Positions 59,733 through 64,000 of a stretch of DNA of 64,000 nucleotides are shown piece after piece (position 1 is the stretch's first letter; every line of letters begins with the position of its first letter). Below the pieces are notes generated by a model. The model saw only the letters and a list, made by a program, of their open reading frames with translations. It did no database searches and was not told the DNA's origin. The DNA is from JAICMB01 sp963838885 (GTDB lineage: Bacteria; Acidobacteriota; Terriglobia; Bryobacterales; Bryobacteraceae). The translations under genes and the position numbers were made by a program. The stretch lies in assembly GCA_963838885.1 (NCBI GenBank), contig CAWITB010000015.1, forward strand, positions 186,001 to 250,000, in the 5' to 3' direction.

Positions 59733-60101
59733 GTGAAAAGTGGAATCGTCGGGGCGGCGCTGGGGTTGGCGCTGCTGTGCTGCTGCAAAAAGGACATACA
59801 GAACGAAGGCGCGGTCCGGCAGGGCGTCCTGAATTATTTATCGAAAAGGAGCGATTTGAGCGCGATGGACGTTTCGATCGCGCGCGTGGCATTCCGGCAG
59901 AACGAAGCCGATGCCACGGTACACTTTCAGGCCAAAGGATCGAATGCGCCGGGAGCGGGGCTGGACATGAATTATATTTTGGAGCGCAAAGGAAACGATT
60001 GGGTGGTGAAAGGACGGGCGCAGGGGATGGGACACGGCGGCGCGATGGGCGAGCTGCCTCCGGGGCATCCGGGGGTTCCTCCGGCGGGACAAAGACCATG
60101 A
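59733..60101 (+). CDS. Small predicted lipoprotein
   Basis: The 122-residue product has an N-terminal hydrophobic helix ending in a lipobox-like LALLCCC, where one Cys would be lipidated. A compact middle follows, and the C-terminus is Gly/Pro-rich (GMGHGGAMGELPPGHPGVPP). The start is GTG at 59733. The stop overlaps the next gene by 4 bases. I do not recognise a family. Confidence 0.6.
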   Translation: MKSGIVGAALGLALLCCCKKDIQNEGAVRQGVLNYLSKRSDLSAMDVSIARVAFRQNEADATVHFQAKGSNAPGAGLDMNYILERKGNDWVVKGRAQGMGHGGAMGELPPGHPGVPPAGQRP

Positions 60102-61295
60102 AGAAGATCGCGGTATTGGGCGGCGGACCGGCGGGCGCGTTCGCGGCCGAGCGTTTGGCGAGCGCCGGTCTGGACACGATCGTGCTGGACGAGAAGCTGG
60201 CGTGGGAGAAGCCCTGCGGCGGCGGGTTGACGTACAAGGCGTATAACGAGTATCCGTTTCTGCTGCACAACGACACGCCGAAAAAAGTGGTCAGGGAGAC
60301 GTTCTTGGCGGCGCCGAAGGCGGGCGAGGTAAAGATGTCGCTGACGCAGCCGTTGGTGATTTATTCGCGTCTGGATTTGAACCGCATGCTGCTCGAACGC
60401 GCGGAGCGGGCGGGCGCGCAAGTGGAGAAGACGCGCGTGCTCGAGATCGGGCGCAAGGGTGAAGGGTGGCGGCTGAAGACGCGCAACGGGTCGCTAGAAG
60501 TGGATTACTGCGTGGTCGCGACGGGCGCGCGCAATCCGCTGCGCAACGTGGGGACGCAGTGGACGCGGTCGGACACCATGTACGCGCTTGGTTATTACGT
60601 GCCTTCGGAGCAGGACCATATCGACATCCAGTTTCTTCCCCGGCCTCGAAGGCTACATCTGGGTGTTTCCGCGCTGCGGCCACTTATCAGTTGGGATTTG
60701 CGGCAAGGGAGAGCCGGCGCAGTCGCTGCGGGCGCGCCTGGAGCGATACATGGACGAGAAGGCCATTCCGTATCGTGGCGGGGCATTTTATGGGCACGTG
60801 CTGCCGTCTCTTGAAACGCCGGCGTGGAAGAACAATCGCGTCGCCGGCGAGGGATGGATGGCGGTGGGCGATGCGGCGGGGCTGGTGGATCCGATCACGG
60901 GCGAAGGCCTCTATTATGCGATGCGATCGGGTGACCTCGCGAGCCAGGTGATTTTGAACGAATCGCATTCGCTGACGGAGAAAGTGCAGGCTTACTACGG
61001 GCTGTTGCGGCGGGATTTCGCAACGGACCTGGAGTTTGGGGCGACGCTGGCGAAGCGCGTTTTTCTGGGACGCTTTTTGTTTAACACGGTGCCGGCGCGG
61101 ATGATCCATTTCATGCGGCGGAGTCCACTGTTCCGCGAGCTGATGCAGGATCTTTTCGCGGGGACGCAGCCATATGCCGGGTTGAAGAAGCGGCTGCTCA
61201 AGAATCTGAATGTGACGATGTCGGAGCTGCTGATGAACTGGTTCCTGAACAGGGTGGTGCCGGGGGACGGCACGATAGCGGAGACGCAGTCGTAG
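60098..61295 (+). CDS. FAD-dependent geranylgeranyl reductase-like protein, one frame break
   Basis: The N-terminal FAD motif is VLGGGPAGAFAAE. The frame changes near 60636 (DIQF continues FPGLEGYIWVFPR). The second flavin motif GDAAGLVDPITGEGLYYAM is characteristic of the geranylgeranyl reductase family, which reduces double bonds of isoprenoid chains. The protein is about 398 residues. The overlap with the upstream lipoprotein gene is 4 bases. The substrate is unknown; quinones or isoprenoid lipids are plausible. Confidence 0.82.
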
Positions 61296-61298
61296 CGG

Positions 61299-62573
61299 AT
61301 GACAAGGACGCGGTCCGAAGAGCTGTTCGAGCGGGCGCGAAAGAGCATTCCGGGCGGCGTGAACTCTCCGGTGCGCGCGTTTCGCGGCGTGGGCGGGACG
61401 CCTCCGTTCATTGCGCGCGGGGAAGGCTCGCGCATTTACGACGTGGACGGGAACGAGTACATCGATTATGTGTGCTCGTGGGGTCCGCTGCTGCTGGGGC
61501 ATCGTCCGGCGGCGGTGATCGAGGCGTTGCGGGAGGCGCTCGAGATCGGCACGAGCTTCGGCGCGCCGACGGAGCGCGAGACGGAATTCGCGGAGCTGAT
61601 CCGCGAGTGCGTGCCTTCGATCGAGATGCTGCGCCTGGTGAATTCGGGCACGGAAGCGGCCATGAGCGCGCTGCGGCTGGCGCGCGGCTTCACGGGACGC
61701 GACCTGATCGTGAAGTTCGAAGGATGCTATCACGGGCATGTCGATTCGCTGCTGGTGAAGGCGGGCTCGGGCGTGGCGACGCTCGGGATCGCGGATACGG
61801 CGGGCGTGCCCGAAGCGTTTGCGGCGACGACGATGGCGCTGCCGTTCAACTCCATCGCGGCGGTCGAGGAGGCATTTCGGAAGCGCGGCGACGAGATTGC
61901 GGCCGTGATCGTGGAGCCAGTGGCGGGCAATATGGGGTGCGTGCCGCCTCGAGAAGGATTTTTGCGCGCGCTGCGTGAAGTGACCGAGAGGCATGGCGCG
62001 CTGTTGATCTTCGACGAGGTCATGACGGGCTTCCGGGTGGCCCTGGGCGGGGCGCAGCAGCTTTTCGGCATTCGGCCGGATCTAACCTTGCTGGGAAAGA
62101 TTATCGGCGGCGGCTTGCCCCTGGCGGCCTATGGGGGGCGTGCCGACATTATGAGCAGGATTGCTCCGGCGGGACCGATTTATCAGGCGGGCACGCTGTC
62201 GGGGAATCCTCTGGCAGTGGCGGCGGGGCTGGCGATGGTAGGGCATCTCAAAGCACATCCGGAGGTTTACGATACGCTGGAACGGAGGACGGCTCAGTTG
62301 ACGGCAGCTCCGCCCGAGGGCGTGATGGTGAACCGCGTGGGCTCGATGTTCACGTTCTTCTTTACGGATCGGCCGGTGGTCGATTTCGAGTCGGCGAAGA
62401 GGTCGGATACGGCGCGGTTCAAGACGTTTTTTCACCACATGCTCGATAGCGGAATTTATCTGGCGCCGTCGCAATTCGAGGCGGGTTTTGTTTCGGCGGC
62501 GCATAGCGAGCGCGATATCGCGCGGACGGTGAACGCCGTAATGTCACAGGTCTTCGAGCAGGCGCCCCGATAA
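61299..62573 (+). CDS. hemL: Glutamate-1-semialdehyde 2,1-aminomutase
   Basis: The 424-residue class III PLP enzyme has GGVNSPVRAFRGVGG near the start, the catalytic Lys in LTLLGKIIGGGLP, and the typical NSGTEAAMSALRLARGFTGR. It makes 5-aminolevulinate for haem in the C5 pathway. The gene follows the reductase by 3 bases and converges on recO, with a 30-base overlap of 3' ends. Confidence 0.95.
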   Translation: MTRTRSEELFERARKSIPGGVNSPVRAFRGVGGTPPFIARGEGSRIYDVDGNEYIDYVCSWGPLLLGHRPAAVIEALREALEIGTSFGAPTERETEFAELIRECVPSIEMLRLVNSGTEAAMSALRLARGFTGRDLIVKFEGCYHGHVDSLLVKAGSGVATLGIADTAGVPEAFAATTMALPFNSIAAVEEAFRKRGDEIAAVIVEPVAGNMGCVPPREGFLRALREVTERHGALLIFDEVMTGFRVALGGAQQLFGIRPDLTLLGKIIGGGLPLAAYGGRADIMSRIAPAGPIYQAGTLSGNPLAVAAGLAMVGHLKAHPEVYDTLERRTAQLTAAPPEGVMVNRVGSMFTFFFTDRPVVDFESAKRSDTARFKTFFHHMLDSGIYLAPSQFEAGFVSAAHSERDIARTVNAVMSQVFEQAPR

Positions 62574-63179
62574 AATCCGGCGCTCGACGTGTTCTTCGAT
62601 CAGGCGCAGGACGGTATGGCGCAGGTCGGAGGCGGTTTGCTTGGTCCACTCGCGAGGAGTGAGATGCGCGATCGGCGTGGCTAAAATCTCCTCGGCGATT
62701 TCGCGCGATTCGGCGGCGATGCGCATGTCGGCCAGGAATCCGGCGAGGCGCACCGACCACAAGCTGAAATAACTGACGGCGGCCCATACGCTGCCGCCCG
62801 CTCGCAAGTAGTCGAGAACGGCGATGAGCAGGCGGAAATGGCGCTCGTTGACCTCGGCGGGCGGCAGCAGTTGCTCGGAGATTTCGGCGATGTAATCGAG
62901 CGCGACGCTCGCTTCATAATTTGATGCGAGGGCGAATTGAGAGCGCACGATCTCGGCGGAGTTGATGCCGACCAGCTCGCGATTCTCTTTCTGGAAATAG
63001 GCGATGTTCGCTTGCGAAAGGCGCTCCAGGCCTGATCCGAAGGGGCCTTTAGGACGGCGGGCCCGGCGGGCGACTCCGCGGAGCTTGCCTTGATCGCGCG
63101 TGAAAAAACTGACGATCAGATCGGATTCGCGGAACGGGTAAGTGCGCAGGATGAAACTTTCGCTCGTGCGAGCGGGCAT
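62544..63179 (-). CDS. recO: DNA repair protein RecO, short form without Cys4 zinc site
   Basis: The 211-residue protein begins with the OB-fold TSESFILRTYPFRESDLIVSFFTRDQGKLRGVARRARR, the RecO signature, and keeps the helical C-terminal part (LTPREWTKQTASDLRHTVLRLIEEHVERRILS). The CxxC...CxxC zinc segment found in many RecO proteins is absent. RecO aids RecA loading in the RecFOR pathway. The start is ATG 63179. Confidence 0.88.
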   Translation of the reverse strand: MPARTSESFILRTYPFRESDLIVSFFTRDQGKLRGVARRARRPKGPFGSGLERLSQANIAYFQKENRELVGINSAEIVRSQFALASNYEASVALDYIAEISEQLLPPAEVNERHFRLLIAVLDYLRAGGSVWAAVSYFSLWSVRLAGFLADMRIAAESREIAEEILATPIAHLTPREWTKQTASDLRHTVLRLIEEHVERRILSGRLLEDL

Positions 63180-63197
63180 GTCATGGCGCGCTAACCG

Positions 63198-64000
63198 CTA
63201 TCGCCCGGACGCCAACTCCGTCCGCGCGGGCGATGCCAGCGATAGCGCCATGGTCGCCCAACTCGTACCCGCGGCGGAAATCCACTGATCGAATCCGTGC
63301 GGGAAACCGGCATCGAAGTACGGCTGGAACGCCAGCGCGCGCGATTTAACGTACCACGAGCCGTCCTCCTGCTGCGTTTTGAGCAAATACTGCACGCCGC
63401 GTTGATATGCTGGATCGGATACAGATAATCCCGCCGTTTGCAAAGCTACCAACGTTTTTCCGGTAGCGTAGACGCCGCTCTCCATAGACTCAAGGTCGGA
63501 CCAGCCACCATCGGCTCGCTGCTCCGCCAGAAGCTCGCGCATGGCTTTCCGCGCGTCCTCGTTCTTGCCGGCCCACGCCAGCCCGAGCAGACGCCAGCCT
63601 CGATTCTCGTTGTTCCTCGGCTGCGCTTCCGCGATCCAGTCCGCGGCGAGTTGTATGGACTTATCGTAAGCGGCCTTGTCGGCTTTCGGCGCAGTAAAGC
63701 TGCAGAGCGCGCATCGAGATCGCCGTCTGTCCGATATAGTCGGAACAGAGCGGCGGCCGTATATCGGCGGCGCCGTACGCCCACTGGCCGTCGGTCGATT
63801 GACGCGCCTTCAGGAACATCGCGACCGCATCGGTATTGAGATCGGGTTTATAGCGCTCCGCGTCGAGCCCCACCAGCATGTAGCTCAGAACACCGGGGGC
63901 AAAGAAATCTTCGACTGGAACAAGGAAATTCTGGTGCAGGGAGTCGCGCAGCTTTTCGAGACCGAAGCGATTTACGTTCACCTGTTGCGCCGCGATCTTC
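63198..64000 (-). CDS. Squalene/hopene-cyclase-repeat (prenyltransferase-fold) protein, N-terminus outside window, one frame break
   Basis: The visible part has QW-like repeats of the terpene-cyclase/prenyltransferase alpha-toroid: STDGQWAYG, RADGGWSDL and QEDGSWYV. The frame changes near 63697 (continues APKADKAAYDKS...). It ends after FDQWISAAGTSWATMALS. The acidic DxDD motif of squalene-hopene cyclase is not seen in the visible part, so cyclase activity is not shown. Many acidobacterial proteins use this fold as an exported repeat protein of unknown function. The upstream end is cut by the window. Confidence 0.68.

Overview
The window reads as a chromosomal piece of a GC-rich, Gram-negative, flagellated bacterium, most probably an Acidobacteriota of the Solibacteres/Bryobacteraceae type. 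Pointers are a large Oar/TonB-type receptor with an N-terminal carboxypeptidase-regulatory-like domain, a Tat-exported heparinase-like protein behind it, a LptD homologue, a b6f-like cytochrome bc complex with a diheme c tail, and a multiheme cytochrome c-TPR protein. This placement is inference from family content; no marker gene was searched.

Layout. 0-6.7 kb: a partial S41-type protein that has lost its catalytic dyad, a CheY-like receiver coupled to a frame-broken KaiC-like ATPase, a heptaheme cytochrome c-TPR protein, a truncated haemoglobin and an ODP-type diiron protein. 6.7-12.4 kb: TonB receptor and heparinase II/III-like protein. 12.5-19.97 kb: Rieske-cytochrome b complex, the amtB-glnB-glnD nitrogen operon, a phosphoesterase and a PilZ protein. 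20-37.6 kb: a surface-glycan island. Its minus-strand operon (GT2, rfbF, rfbG, rfbH, reductase, ThDP enzyme) looks like a CDP-yersiniose-type branched-sugar pathway. Its plus-strand operon (WxcM-like, DegT aminotransferase, GT2, YfhO-like) looks like an NDP-3-acetamido-sugar pathway, and two more large polytopic membrane proteins follow. 37.6-45.9 kb: coaD, an aminotransferase, manA-like, tRNA-Ile(CAU), a GT2, lptD, a zinc-ribbon RDD protein, queC and queE. 45.9-54.7 kb: fliM, mtaB, and the flagellar operon flgB-flgC-fliE-fliF-fliG-fliH-(micro-ORF)-fliI-fliJ. 55-64 kb: class III aminotransferase, methyltransferase, yraN, galT, small stress-type genes, a geranylgeranyl-reductase-like flavoprotein, hemL, recO and a partial squalene-cyclase-repeat protein.

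About thirty genes are intact, but roughly 30 single-base frame breaks interrupt others, including housekeeping-type genes. Several are paired breaks that compensate each other and keep motifs readable in the alternate frame. I read most of these as assembly or sequencing indels, not decay, so affected genes are annotated over their full span. Frame-break positions are my own estimates from where the protein similarity changes frame.

The most interesting items are the YerE-like sugar-branching cassette, a 42-codon duplicated and internally deleted copy of the FliI N-terminus wedged between fliH and fliI, an exact 19-bp tandem repeat with a sigma-28-like box before fliM, the S41 protein with Asp at both catalytic positions, and a duplicated Cys-containing domain at the end of a membrane protein.
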